45,155 nucleotides of DNA from Planctomycetota bacterium (GCA_016872595.1 VGZJ01000012.1:1-45155), one strand, 5' to 3'. Numbered from the stretch's first letter, positions 8,963-17,164 are shown. The notes: generated by a model not told the origin, from the sequence alone. Translations and numbers: made by a program.

Positions 8963-9063
8963 GGCGGCCTTGCGTTGAGACGCGGGTTCAGCGGTTCGGG
9001 CGTGCGCGGGGGCGAACCGCTCCGAAAGCCGCAGTCGCCCGGTGCGATTTTTCGCTTCGAGTG

Positions 9064-9091
9064 TTGACAGTATCCGAATGGCGCGTAATGT
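9064..9091 (+). promoter_or_regulatory. Sigma70-type promoter for the DUF1559 operon
   Basis: TTGACA at 9064-9069 is a perfect -35. It is followed after 16 bases by TAATGT at 9086-9091 as -10. Transcription would begin near 9098, just before the palindrome at 9104-9120, so a protein bound there would block the start. The 8963-9279 gap otherwise contains only the facing hemP promoter and the leader of the DUF1559 gene. Confidence 0.6.
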
Positions 9092-9094
9092 AAA
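9067..9094 (-). promoter_or_regulatory. Probable hemP promoter
   Basis: On the minus strand, TTTACA (9094-9089) is followed after 16 bases by TACTGT (9072-9067). It overlaps the plus-strand promoter face to face. The operator at 9104-9120 sits about 9 bases upstream of this -35. The -10 match is only moderate. Confidence 0.4.
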
Positions 9095-9103
9095 GCCATC
9101 TTT

Positions 9104-9120
9104 TTGAGATTTTGTCTCAA
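9104..9120. promoter_or_regulatory. Fur-like operator, copy 1
   Basis: TTGAGATTTTGTCTCAA is a 17-bp palindrome (TTGAGA-N5-TCTCAA) between the divergent hemP and DUF1559 genes. Read as 7-1-7 it is TGAGATT-T-TGTCTCA, close to the Fur variant TGAGAAT-N-ATTCTCA. The same 17-mer recurs on the other strand at 11372-11388 with only the central base changed. Iron control by Fur is an inference from the form and from HemP next to it. Confidence 0.65.
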
Positions 9121-9279
9121 CAATTTTCGGCCCGCGCGGGTGTGACCGTCGCACCCGCGCGGGCGAACGAGCCTGCTCCGCACCGTAACGGCACGCGACC
9201 GAACCCGGTCGCTCACCACCCGTCGCAACGCGGCTCTTCTTGCTTCCCGGTTCTCACACCCGGAGTTAGGAGGAGCGCC

Positions 9280-10164
9280 ATGCGCGCCCGTCTCAAGCGG
9301 AAGGCTTTCACGCTCATCGAACTGCTGGTCGTCATCGCCATCATTGCGGTGCTGATCGGCCTGTTGCTCCCCGCGGTACAGAAGGTGCGCGCCGCGGCGG
9401 CACGCCTGAGTTGCTCCAACAACCAGAAGCAGGTGGGCATCGCGTTCCACGCCTTCCACGACGCCAACGAGCGGTTCCCGACCGCGAACTCGCCGACCTT
9501 CGGCAGCGCGTTCACGCACATCCTGCCCTACGTCGAGCAGGACAACATCCGCCGCGTGTACGACCCGAGCGTCGCGCCCACGGCCGCGCCGAACAACACC
9601 GTCACGAACTTGCCGGTCAAGATTTACATCTGCCCGTCGATGGTCACGCCGCCGGCCCCGGCCGTCGCATACACCACGCACTACGCCAGCTACGCGGCGT
9701 GCGTCGGCAGCAACGACGCGTGGGCCGCGCCCGCCCCGGACAACGGCGTGATCATCCGCAGTAATGCCAACGGCGGCCCGGTGCTGTTCACCGGCGTGCG
9801 CGTGACCGACATCGGCGACGGCACCAGCAACACGTTCCTCGCCGGCGAGATGGGGTTCCAACTGAAGGACTACCTGTTCACCAGCGGGGCGTACGCCGGG
9901 CAGCTGCGCGGCGGCAACACCAGTTGGGCGTTCGGGTACGCCAGCTACAGCTTCGGCAGCACAAAGGTGATGCAGAATACGACTACCGCGCCCGCGACCG
10001 TGAACGACCGCCTTCAGACGTTCCGCAGCGACCACGGCGGCGGCGCGATGTTCCTGTTCGCCGACGGGAGCACCCACTACGTCCGAGATAGTATCGACTT
10101 CTTCTCGTACAAAGCGATGGGCACGCGCAACGGCGGCGAAGTGCTTTCGAGCAACGCCTACTGA
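9280..10164 (+). CDS. DUF1559 pseudopilin-like protein
   Basis: The protein has 294 residues. The start ATG at 9280 follows TAGGAGGAG at about 5 nt; the longer frame to 9112 crosses the operator and is rejected. The N-terminus is a type IV prepilin/pseudopilin cleavage signal, [20 protein letters not shown] (residues 7-26), with the hydrophobic helix continuing to LLPAVQKV. The body is a DUF1559 domain, and the C-terminal H-X9-DG motif is present ([12 protein letters not shown]) near 246-257. DUF1559 proteins are very numerous in planctomycetes and probably form surface or pseudopilus structures. This one is the first gene after the Fur-like operator and is followed at 10 bases by a lipoprotein. 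Confidence 0.92.
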   Translation: MRARLKRKAFTLIELLVVIAIIAVLIGLLLPAVQKVRAAAARLSCSNNQKQVGIAFHAFHDANERFPTANSPTFGSAFTHILPYVEQDNIRRVYDPSVAPTAAPNNTVTNLPVKIYICPSMVTPPAPAVAYTTHYASYAACVGSNDAWAAPAPDNGVIIRSNANGGPVLFTGVRVTDIGDGTSNTFLAGEMGFQLKDYLFTSGAYAGQLRGGNTSWAFGYASYSFGSTKVMQNTTTAPATVNDRLQTFRSDHGGGAMFLFADGSTHYVRDSIDFFSYKAMGTRNGGEVLSSNAY

Positions 10165-10174
10165 GGTGCCGCCG

Positions 10175-10348
10175 ATGCTTCCGCGAATGCTGTTCCTGTG
10201 CGCCGCGGTGCTGCTCTCCGGGTGCGGGGGCGACGCCCCGACCACAGCCCCGCCCGCGCCCCCGAAGGGCGACAAACTGCCCCCGGAGGTCGAGTTCGAC
10301 CCCGTTACGGCGACCGATAAGTACAAAAGCAAGAAGTCCAAACCCTAA
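10175..10348 (+). CDS. Small lipoprotein
   Basis: The protein has 57 residues. I chose ATG at 10175 over GTG at 10166 because GAGGTG, overlapping the previous stop codon, makes a good ribosome site 6 bases before the ATG. The signal is a clear lipobox: MLPRMLFLCAAVLLSGCGG, with Cys17 the lipidated residue. The mature part is Pro-rich then charged (VEFDPVTATDKYKSKKSKP). Small lipoproteins just after DUF1559 genes are common in planctomycetes. The tight spacing suggests translational coupling with the DUF1559 gene and the following kelch gene. Confidence 0.8.
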   Translation: MLPRMLFLCAAVLLSGCGGDAPTTAPPAPPKGDKLPPEVEFDPVTATDKYKSKKSKP

Positions 10349-10370
10349 TCACACACGAGGAGAACCCCCG

Positions 10371-11375
10371 ATGAAAACGCGATCCCTGTTCGCGCTCGTT
10401 CCACTCGCGGCGCTGGTGCTGGCGGCGCGCGGCGCGGAACCGGCCAAGCCCGCGGCGCTGCCGGCCATGCCGAAGGCCGTGTCCAGTTTCGGCGCGATCG
10501 AGAGCGACGGCTACCTGTACATCTACGGTGGGCACGCCGGCAAGACGCACAGCTACGACATCAAGACCGTGCTGGGCACGTTCCACCGGCTCAAGCTCGA
10601 CGGCGGTACGAAGTGGGAAGCGCTGCCGGGCGGCCCGGGCGCGCAGGGGCTGAACCTCGCGGCGCACAAGGGCAAGGTGTACCGCGTCGGCGGGATGCAG
10701 CCGCGCAACGCCCCCGGCGAAGCGGCCGACAACATTTCGCTGGCCGACTGCGCCCGCTTCGACCCGAAAGTCGGCAAGTGGGAGGCGCTGCCCGCGCTGC
10801 CGGTCGCCCGCTCGTCGCACGAGCTGGTCGTCGCCGGCGACAAACTGGTCGTGGTCGGCGGGTGGCAGATGAAGGGCAAGGGCAACTCGTCCGAGTGGCC
10901 CGAGGACGCGCTGGTGATGGATCTGAGCGCGGCCAAGCTCGAATGGAACGCGGTCAAGCAGCCGTTCCAGCGCCGCGCGCTCACGGCCGCCGCCGTCGGC
11001 ACGAAGGTGTACGCCATCGGCGGGCTGGGGATCGACGGCATCGACCGGCGCGTGGACGTGTACGACACGGCCACGGGCAAGTGGAGCGAGGGGCCGAAAC
11101 TGCCGGGCGGCGAGCGCGTCGGGTTCTCGCCCGCGGCCTGCACCGTGGGCGGCCGGGTCGTGGTGAACACGTCCGAAGGCCCGGTGTACCGGCTGACCGA
11201 GAAGGGCGACGCGTGGGAAAAGGTGGGCGAGGCCAAGAAGAAGCGGCTCGTGGCCCGGCTGGTCCCGTTCGGCACCAACCGGGTGGTCCTGCTCGGCGGC
11301 GCAAGCGCCGGCGACAACGCCGATTCGCTCGAGGTGATCGTACTCGGCAAGCCGGAGCCGCTCGCCGGTCGTTGA
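10371..11375 (+). CDS. Secreted kelch-repeat beta-propeller protein
   Basis: The protein has 334 residues with a signal peptide (1-22, ending AARGAEPAK). RBS: GAGGAG about 8 nt before the ATG. About five to six kelch-type blades are visible through the YxxGG pattern: LYIYGGHAG, VYRVGGMQ, LVVVGGWQ, VYAIGGLG and VVLLGGASA, with Trp at the fourth-strand positions (GKWEALP, GKWSEGP, DAWEKVG). Kelch propellers bind partners or substrates. No galactose-oxidase copper residues could be assigned, so an enzymatic role is not supported. The gene lies inside the operon that begins at the Fur-like operator, 22 bases after the lipoprotein. Its stop codon lies within the second operator. Confidence 0.88.
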   Translation: MKTRSLFALVPLAALVLAARGAEPAKPAALPAMPKAVSSFGAIESDGYLYIYGGHAGKTHSYDIKTVLGTFHRLKLDGGTKWEALPGGPGAQGLNLAAHKGKVYRVGGMQPRNAPGEAADNISLADCARFDPKVGKWEALPALPVARSSHELVVAGDKLVVVGGWQMKGKGNSSEWPEDALVMDLSAAKLEWNAVKQPFQRRALTAAAVGTKVYAIGGLGIDGIDRRVDVYDTATGKWSEGPKLPGGERVGFSPAACTVGGRVVVNTSEGPVYRLTEKGDAWEKVGEAKKKRLVARLVPFGTNRVVLLGGASAGDNADSLEVIVLGKPEPLAGR

Positions 11376-11388
11376 GACACAATCTCAA
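11372..11388. promoter_or_regulatory. Fur-like operator, copy 2
   Basis: TTGAGACACAATCTCAA is a 17-bp palindrome. Its reverse complement differs from copy 1 (9104-9120) only at the central base. It overlaps the kelch stop codon and lies just before a promoter at 11396-11425, 228 bases upstream of the second DUF1559 gene. Confidence 0.65.
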
Positions 11389-11395
11389 AAAGAAC

Positions 11396-11425
11396 TGGAC
11401 ACCGACGGGGTGCCGGTCGTACAGT
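11396..11425 (+). promoter_or_regulatory. Possible promoter for the DUF1559-PepSY pair
   Basis: TGGACA at 11396-11401 and TACAGT at 11420-11425 are separated by 18 bases. The Fur-like operator ends 7 bases upstream. The leader to the gene is about 185 bases long, and nothing else distinctive was seen in 11426-11615. Confidence 0.4.
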
Positions 11426-11615
11426 AGTTGAACACGGGCACGCGGCGACCGCGGGCCCGAACCGCAAGGAAAACCCGCTGATCGGGGCCGCGCCACGGCG
11501 CGGCCCCACGTTCCCGACCCGGCCCCAATACCCTCAGGCTAGCTTCCGCAAGCGGGCTTCGACCCGTGTCCGTACGCGACGCCGCACCACCCTCACGCTC
11601 CTACGAGGTGCAGCG

Positions 11616-12614
11616 ATGCGTCGTTCCGCGTTTACGCTCATTGAGTTGCTCGTCGTCATCGCGATCATCGCGGTGCTCATCGGCCTGTTGCTCCCGGCCG
11701 TGCAAAAGGTGCGTGAAGCCGCGTCGCGACTGAAGTGCCAGAACAACCTGAAGCAACTCGGGGTCGCCTTGCACAACTATGAAGGGGCGAACGGGTACTT
11801 CCCGCCGTCGACGATCTCGACCGGAACGGCCGCCGCGCAACCGTGGTCCGCGCAGGCCTTTCTGCTCCCCTTCGTAGAAGGGGACAACATGTTCCGGCTC
11901 ATCAATTTCGATGTGGGCTATCACTCCGGCGTCAACCTGACCAACTACCCGGCGTACGGCGTAGCCGCGCTGAAGGTGCCGGTCCTCGTGTGCCCCAGTG
12001 ACCCGAACGACCGGCAGCGGCTCAACGCCTCGACCGGACTGCCCGAACACTACCCGACCACTTACGGCCTGAACCTCGGGCAGTACCTGATTTGGAACCC
12101 CGTGACCCGACAAGACGGCGGGGCGGCGTTCGGCCCCAACCAGCGGCTCACGCACGGGGCCTACGCGGACGGCCTGAGCAACACCGTCGCGATGGCGGAA
12201 GTGAAGGCGTTCCAGCGGCGCGTTCACGACGCCGTGATGCCGTCCGCGGCCCCCGCGACCCCGGCCGCCGTGTCGTCAAGTTTTAGCGGCGGCGCGTTCG
12301 CCGACACCGGGCACACCGAGTGGGTGTGCGGGCGGGGCGTTCACATCGGGTTCACCTCGCTGTTCCCGCCGAACACGAACGTCCCTTACACCGTGAGCGG
12401 GGCGACGTACGACTTCGACGTCTGTAGCAGCCGCGAGGGGCGCAACCAGACCGACCCGACGTACGGCGTCATCACCGCGCGTAGCTACCACACGGGCGGG
12501 GTCAACACGCTCAAGATGGACGGGTCCGTATCTTACGTGCGCAACGGCATCGCACCCGCGACGTGGCAGGCGCTCTGTACCCGCGCGGGCAACGAAGTGG
12601 TCGGCGACAACTGA
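11616..12614 (+). CDS. DUF1559 pseudopilin-like protein
   Basis: The protein has 332 residues. It starts with [20 protein letters not shown], a near-perfect class III (type IV pilin-like) signal with Glu at position +5 of the cleaved helix. The DUF1559 body follows (KCQNNLKQLGVALHNYEGAN), and the C-terminal H-X9-DG is HTGGVNTLKMDG near residue 292. RBS: GAGGTG about 6 nt before the ATG. It resembles the DUF1559 protein at 9280 in the first ~50 residues, but the bodies differ clearly, so it is not a recent duplicate. It is followed at 12 bases by the PepSY protein, and a Fur-like palindrome lies upstream. Confidence 0.92.
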   Translation: MRRSAFTLIELLVVIAIIAVLIGLLLPAVQKVREAASRLKCQNNLKQLGVALHNYEGANGYFPPSTISTGTAAAQPWSAQAFLLPFVEGDNMFRLINFDVGYHSGVNLTNYPAYGVAALKVPVLVCPSDPNDRQRLNASTGLPEHYPTTYGLNLGQYLIWNPVTRQDGGAAFGPNQRLTHGAYADGLSNTVAMAEVKAFQRRVHDAVMPSAAPATPAAVSSSFSGGAFADTGHTEWVCGRGVHIGFTSLFPPNTNVPYTVSGATYDFDVCSSREGRNQTDPTYGVITARSYHTGGVNTLKMDGSVSYVRNGIAPATWQALCTRAGNEVVGDN

Positions 12615-12626
12615 CGAGGAGTACGA

Positions 12627-13622
12627 ATGACGCCCGCGGAGTCTGAGCACCCCACCGCCCCGGCTCCGGGGCCGTACCGCCTTCCGGTCCGCAAGCGCGC
12701 GATGCACGCCGTGCGGCGCGCGCACATGTACTGCGGGCTGTTCCTGCTGCCGTGGGCGATCCTCTACGGCGTCACCGGGTTCCTGTTCAACCACCCCACC
12801 GCGTTCGCCGACGCGCCGATGAAGTCATTCGGCGCGGGCGAGTTGAACGACACGCCGTTCGCTTTGCGCCCCACGTCTGCTGGTGTCGCGGAGCAAGTGG
12901 TCGCGGCGCTGCGCGGCTACGGGGCCGACGCGCGCCCGCTCACTGTCGTCGAACCGGAGAAGGCCCGCTACACGCGCGACTTCGCCTTCGCCACCGTCCG
13001 CACCGACGATCAGGAAATCAGCGTGCTGTTCGACATGACTTCGCCGAACGGCACGATCCGCCCGAAGCCGGCCGCGCCGCGCCCCCCGAAGAAGCCCGAC
13101 GCCCCGAAGCCGTTCGCACACGGCCCGCGCCTCGACAGCACGGTCGCGCGGTTCGTGACAGAGAAGCCGCTCGACGAGCGCGTACGGGACACAGTGCCGA
13201 TGGTGCTCGACCGCGCCGGGTTCCCGAAGGGCACCGTGACCGTGACCAGCGTGCCGGACCTGACGTTCCTCGCGACCGACGGCGCGACGACGTGGCGCGT
13301 GACGTACAACGCGCTCGCGGGCACGGTCAGCGCGGCCCCGGCCGAGTCCGCGCCGCCCCCCGACGAACTGACGACGCGCCGGTTCCTCACGCGGATGCAC
13401 CTCGCCCACGGGTTCCCCGGCAGCACCAACACCAAATGGTTCTGGGCGCTTATCGTGGACGCGATGGCGCTGGTGATGGTGTTCTGGGGCGCGTCCGGGT
13501 TGTTCATGTGGTGGCAGGTGAAGGCGAGTCGCAAGCTCGGCCTCGTCGTGCTCCTGCTGAGCGCCGCCGCCGCGACTGCGCTGGGTTTGGGGATGCACGA
13601 GGTGTTGACGCCGAAATCCTAA
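12627..13622 (+). CDS. PepSY-associated transmembrane protein
   Basis: The protein has 331 residues, with RBS GAGGAG about 7 nt before the ATG. The first membrane segment (about 33-53: AHMYCGLFLLPWAILYGVTG) is preceded by RRAH. A large extracytoplasmic region of about 200 residues contains a PepSY-like part (VTVTSVPDLTFLATDGATTW) and a Pro-rich linker. Two more helices follow (near 272-295, KWFWALIVDAMALVMVFWGA, and 303-322). Membrane-flanking histidines (RAHMYCG, TRMHLAHGF) resemble those of PepSY_TM proteins, some of which (PiuB-like) are iron-regulated and linked to siderophore or heme reduction. That role here is inferred. It ends the operon; a strong hairpin follows at 13700. Confidence 0.8.
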   Translation: MTPAESEHPTAPAPGPYRLPVRKRAMHAVRRAHMYCGLFLLPWAILYGVTGFLFNHPTAFADAPMKSFGAGELNDTPFALRPTSAGVAEQVVAALRGYGADARPLTVVEPEKARYTRDFAFATVRTDDQEISVLFDMTSPNGTIRPKPAAPRPPKKPDAPKPFAHGPRLDSTVARFVTEKPLDERVRDTVPMVLDRAGFPKGTVTVTSVPDLTFLATDGATTWRVTYNALAGTVSAAPAESAPPPDELTTRRFLTRMHLAHGFPGSTNTKWFWALIVDAMALVMVFWGASGLFMWWQVKASRKLGLVVLLLSAAAATALGLGMHEVLTPKS

Positions 13623-13699
13623 CACCGGCGGGCAACCGTTCCGCGTCGCGAAGTAATCGCACACACATTATTCGCCGCGCCTTCACGCGCACCTTCCTA

Positions 13700-13738
13700 C
13701 GCTAACACCGCACGGGTTCGCCCCGTGCGGTGTTAGCG
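13700..13738 (+). terminator. Perfect 17-bp hairpin, probable terminator
   Basis: Arms 13700-13716 (CGCTAACACCGCACGGG) and 13722-13738 pair perfectly with a 5-base loop. TTTCCCC follows. It closes the operon ending with the PepSY gene. A GTG at 13730 that would extend the PhoD gene lies inside the stem, which argues against that start. Confidence 0.7.
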
Positions 13739-13762
13739 TTTCCCCTCGCAAGGGCGCTGCTC

Positions 13763-15376
13763 ATGCTGGACCTGAAGAACCTGCGGGCCGCGGTGCGGCA
13801 CCAGGGCGGCGTCAGCCGCCGGCTGTTCCTCGCCTACGGCTCCGCGCTAGCGGCCCTGCCGCTGCTCGGCACGCGTGTCGAGGGGCGCGTCAACCGGCAG
13901 CCCAAGTTCGCCGCCAACCCGTTCGCGCTGGGCGTCGCCAGCGGCGAACCGACCGACACCGGCGTCGTGCTGTGGACGCGCCTTGCGCCCGCCCCGCTAG
14001 GGGAGGGCGGCGGGATGAAGCCGGAACTGGTCGAGGTGAAGTGGGAACTGGGCGAAGACGCCGAACTGAAGACGGTCCTCAAGAGCGGCACCGCGGTCGC
14101 CACCCCGCAACTCGGCCACGCGGTCCACATCGTCGCCGATGGGCTGAAGCCGGACCGCTGGTACTTCTACCGCTTCCACTGCGGCGGCGCGACCAGCCCG
14201 GTCGGGCGCACCCGCACCGCGCCCGAGTCGACCGCGACCCCGGACAAACTCAACTTCGCGTTCGCCTCGTGCCAGCACTTCGAGCAGGGGCTGTTCACCG
14301 CGTACGAGCACATGGCGAAGGACGAACTCGACCTCGTGATTCACCTCGGCGACTACATCTACGAATACCCCGGCGCGGAGAAGCGCGTGCGCAAGCACGT
14401 CGGGCCGGCGAAGACCAAGATCAAGGCGCTGGGGGACTACCGCAACCGGCACGCCCAGTACCGCACCGACGAGCACCTGCAAAAGATGCACGCCCGGTGC
14501 CCGTGGATCGTGACGTGGGACGACCACGAGTTCGACAACAACTACGCCGACCTGATCCAAGAGGAGCAACCGAAGGGGAAGGAGAAGGCCGACCCTGCGG
14601 ACTTCCTCGAACAGCGGGCCAACGCGTACCAAGCGTACTACGAGAACATGCCGCTGCGCCCGGCGTCGCTGCCGCGCGGCGCGCACATGAGGCTGTACCG
14701 CACGACGCACTTCGGCCGGCTCGCGAGCTTCCAAGTGCTCGACACGCGCCAGTACCGCACCGACCAGCCGAACAACGACAAGGCCTCCGACCTGAACGCG
14801 GACGCGCTGAACCCGAAGAACACGCTCCTCGGCGCGGAGCAATCGAACTGGCTCAAGCACGCGCTCTTGAAGTCCACGGCGACGTGGAACGTGCTCGCGC
14901 AGCAGGTGATGATGGGCATGGTCGATCTGGCCGCGGGCGAGCCGAAGAAGTACTCGATGGACCAGTGGCCCGGGGCCGCGTTCGAACGCATGCGGTTGAT
15001 GAAGTGGATCGCGGAGCGCAAGGTGCCGAACCCGGTGGTGCTCACCGGCGACATTCACTCGAACTGGGTGAACGACCTGCGCGTGGACGACCGCAAACCG
15101 GAGGGCGCGATCGTCGCCGCCGAGTTCGTGGGCACGTCCATTTCCAGCGGCGGCAACGGCACGAAGGAGCCGAAGGGGTTGAACGACCTGCTCGCGGAGA
15201 ACCCGTTCATCAAGTACCACAACCGGCAGCGCGGGTACGTGCGGTGCGCGGTGACGCCGAAGGCGTGGCGCAGCGACTACGTGATCGTGCCCGAGGTGCT
15301 GAAGCCCGGCGGCCCGGCCGAGGTCGGCGCGGCGTTCGTGGTCGAGGCCGGTGTCGCCGGCATCAAGAAGGCGTAA
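13763..15376 (+). CDS. phoD: Alkaline phosphatase D (PhoD-like), Tat-exported
   Basis: The protein has 537 residues. ATG at 13763 was chosen because the alternative GTG at 13730 lies inside the terminator stem. Twin-arginine signal: GGVSRRLFLAYGSALAALPL (residues 16-35). An N-terminal PhoD beta domain (FALGVASGEPTDTGVVLWTR) leads into the metallophosphatase domain. Metal-site motifs are present: LGDYIYEYP, WDDHEFDNNYADL and LTGDIHSNWV. In the family the enzyme hydrolyses phosphomono- and diesters outside the cytoplasm using Fe/Ca, typically under phosphate limitation. No Pho box was noticed. It stands alone between two hairpins, so it is probably monocistronic. Confidence 0.92.
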   Translation: MLDLKNLRAAVRHQGGVSRRLFLAYGSALAALPLLGTRVEGRVNRQPKFAANPFALGVASGEPTDTGVVLWTRLAPAPLGEGGGMKPELVEVKWELGEDAELKTVLKSGTAVATPQLGHAVHIVADGLKPDRWYFYRFHCGGATSPVGRTRTAPESTATPDKLNFAFASCQHFEQGLFTAYEHMAKDELDLVIHLGDYIYEYPGAEKRVRKHVGPAKTKIKALGDYRNRHAQYRTDEHLQKMHARCPWIVTWDDHEFDNNYADLIQEEQPKGKEKADPADFLEQRANAYQAYYENMPLRPASLPRGAHMRLYRTTHFGRLASFQVLDTRQYRTDQPNNDKASDLNADALNPKNTLLGAEQSNWLKHALLKSTATWNVLAQQVMMGMVDLAAGEPKKYSMDQWPGAAFERMRLMKWIAERKVPNPVVLTGDIHSNWVNDLRVDDRKPEGAIVAAEFVGTSISSGGNGTKEPKGLNDLLAENPFIKYHNRQRGYVRCAVTPKAWRSDYVIVPEVLKPGGPAEVGAAFVVEAGVAGIKKA

Positions 15377-15398
15377 GACCGAGCGCCCGCGCCGGTAT

Positions 15399-15438
15399 CC
15401 AGAGGCGTCACCTCTTTCACATCGGGTGACGCCTCTGG
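15399..15438. terminator. Perfect 14-bp hairpin between phoD and pirin
   Basis: Arms 15399-15412 (CCAGAGGCGTCACC) and 15425-15438 pair perfectly over a 12-base loop, followed by GCTTTCC. It probably terminates phoD. It ends only 8 bases before the pirin start codon, so it may also affect access to that start; no separate ribosome site is visible there. Confidence 0.6.
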
Positions 15439-15446
15439 GCTTTCCA

Positions 15447-16139
15447 ATGCTCACCGTTCGCAAGGGCACCGACCGCGGCACCACGCGGTTCGGCGGCTGG
15501 CTCGACAGCAAGCACACGTTCAGCTTCGGCGACTACCACGACCCGAAGTTCCACAACTTCCGCGCGCTGCGGGTCATCAACGACGATCGCGTCGCGCCCG
15601 GCTGCGGGTTCCCCACGCACCCGCACCGCGACATGGAAATCTTGACCTGCGTGCTGAGCGGCCAACTGGAGCACCGCGACAGCATGGGCAACGGCGAGGT
15701 CATTCGCGCGGGCGAGTGGCAGGCCATGACCGCGGGCACCGGGATCACGCACAGTGAGTTCAACCCGTCGAAGGCGGACCCGGTTCACCTGCTGCAAATC
15801 TGGCTGTACCCGGACAAGCGCGGGCACGCGCCGGGCTACAGGCAGCGCGCGTTCACGCCCGACGAGACGCGCAACAAGTGGGCGCTGGTGGCGTCGCTGC
15901 ACGGCGAGCGCGGCGCGCTGGCGATCCACCAAGACGCGCGCGTGTACCAGACCACGCTGGCGGGTGCGGAAATGCGGCACGAACTCGCGCAAGGACGGGC
16001 CGCGTTCGTGCACGTGGCGACCGGCCGCGCGACCGTTAGCGGCGTCGCGTTCGAAGCGGGCGACGCGGTAGCGGTGGAAGACGAGCGCGAAGTGAGCGTC
16101 GGTGGCGAAGGCGAGGTGCTGCTGTTCGACTTGGGGTAA
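15447..16139 (+). CDS. Pirin family protein (YhhW-like bicupin)
   Basis: The protein has 230 residues. The start at 15447 gives the usual pirin N-terminus (MLTVRKGTDRGTTRFGGWLDSK, beginning of cupin 1). All four metal ligands of pirins are visible: His-x-His in THPHRDMEIL, and His and Glu in GITHSEFN. The length matches bacterial YhhW/YhaK-type pirins. Members of the family bind Fe or Ni, and some are quercetin dioxygenases in vitro; the natural substrate is unknown. The second cupin (about 140-230) is more diverged, as usual. The protein is cytoplasmic, with no signal peptide. It converges on the aminotransferase gene with a 20-base gap. Confidence 0.93.
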   Translation: MLTVRKGTDRGTTRFGGWLDSKHTFSFGDYHDPKFHNFRALRVINDDRVAPGCGFPTHPHRDMEILTCVLSGQLEHRDSMGNGEVIRAGEWQAMTAGTGITHSEFNPSKADPVHLLQIWLYPDKRGHAPGYRQRAFTPDETRNKWALVASLHGERGALAIHQDARVYQTTLAGAEMRHELAQGRAAFVHVATGRATVSGVAFEAGDAVAVEDEREVSVGGEGEVLLFDLG

Positions 16140-16159
16140 GTTGGCGAGGAGACCATGCG

Positions 16160-17137
16160 TCACGTGCCCCCGGTCTCGGCTTCGAGGAACTGGCGGGCGA
16201 TGTCCGTGCCGACGAGGTCGCTCCACGCGGCGAGTAGTTGGCACAGCACCGGGCCGGGCCACGCGAACGGGCGCGGCTGCTGGTACCACACCAGTTCGCG
16301 CACCCCGGCCGTGCAGAACCCGGTGCCGGCGAGCAGCAGTTCCGACGCCCGCGACACAATCACGTCTTGCTGGTGCGCGCGGTCGCGCCACGGCGACGAC
16401 AGATCGAACGCCGCCTCCGCGAACTTCACCCCGGCCGCGGCGCACAACTCGCCGATCACCTTCACGCTGATGCTGTCCTGCGTCGCATCCGCGGGCGGGC
16501 GGTACACGGTGCCGTCGGCCACCGCAAGCACGCTGCCGGTGGCGGTGTCGCCGACGCCGGCGTAGTTCAGCACGAGCGGCACCGCGCCGGGGCAGTGGAC
16601 GCCGGCAAGCGGGTCGCTGACGGCGTGCTGCGCGACATGCCACATGAGCCGGCTGCGGTGCTTGACGCGCGGCGGCAGCAGGTCTCCGGGGTGCCCGGCG
16701 CTCCACCCCGCGAACGCCAGCCGCGCCCCTTCGACGAAGAACCCGCGATAGCGCGCGAACGGCAGCGGGTACGTCACGAGGCCGAGCGCCGCGGGCCCGT
16801 TCTCCGCGCCGCCGGTGTAGAACCCCAGCGGACCGGGCGTGGCGAACGTGACGAGTTGGAGTTCGCCGCCGGGCGGGAGCAGCTTCGCGTTGTGCGCGAC
16901 CAACTCCTCCGCGACCGCCGTGAGCTGCGCGTCGGTCGCGTCGAGCGCGACGTAACACGCGGCGCAATCGCGCCGGAATCTTGCGAGGTGATCCGGCCAG
17001 CGAAAGAGCGCGTGGCGGAACGTGCGGGCGTTATCGACGACGGTGGCCCCCGACACGAACCCGGCGTCGTGCAGCGGCAGCGCCGCCCCCGCGAACGGCA
17101 CGAACCGACCGTTGAGAAACGCAAGGGGCGTGGTCAT
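16160..17137 (-). CDS. Class IV aminotransferase-like PLP protein
   Basis: The protein has 325 residues. ATG at 17137 has GAGG about 10 nt upstream. The pattern of fold type IV PLP enzymes (branched-chain aminotransferase, D-amino-acid transaminase, aminodeoxychorismate lyase) is visible: FLNGRFVPFAGAALPLHDAG at 8-27, FRWPDHLARFRRDC, the Schiff-base Lys in PRVKHRSRLMWHV, and the cofactor loop GDTATGSVLAVADGTVYRPP. The usual L-x-E-x-x-x-x-N motif is altered here (LNYAGVGDTATGS), so the exact reaction cannot be assigned. It might be a PabC-like lyase or an amino-acid aminotransferase. It is divergent from two tiny membrane ORFs, with 27 bases between starts. Confidence 0.8.
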   Translation of the reverse strand: MTTPLAFLNGRFVPFAGAALPLHDAGFVSGATVVDNARTFRHALFRWPDHLARFRRDCAACYVALDATDAQLTAVAEELVAHNAKLLPPGGELQLVTFATPGPLGFYTGGAENGPAALGLVTYPLPFARYRGFFVEGARLAFAGWSAGHPGDLLPPRVKHRSRLMWHVAQHAVSDPLAGVHCPGAVPLVLNYAGVGDTATGSVLAVADGTVYRPPADATQDSISVKVIGELCAAAGVKFAEAAFDLSSPWRDRAHQQDVIVSRASELLLAGTGFCTAGVRELVWYQQPRPFAWPGPVLCQLLAAWSDLVGTDIARQFLEAETGGT

Positions 17138-17164
17138 CCTGAAAACACCTCAGAGGGTGCGCCC

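Noticed and set aside
13730-13762. GTG at 13730 as the phoD start
   Set aside because: It lies inside the perfect terminator stem. The ATG at 13763 directly precedes the Tat signal region and is a better fit.
14638-15054. Open frame on the minus strand opposite phoD
   Set aside because: It is an antisense shadow of PhoD with no recognised motif or ribosome site.
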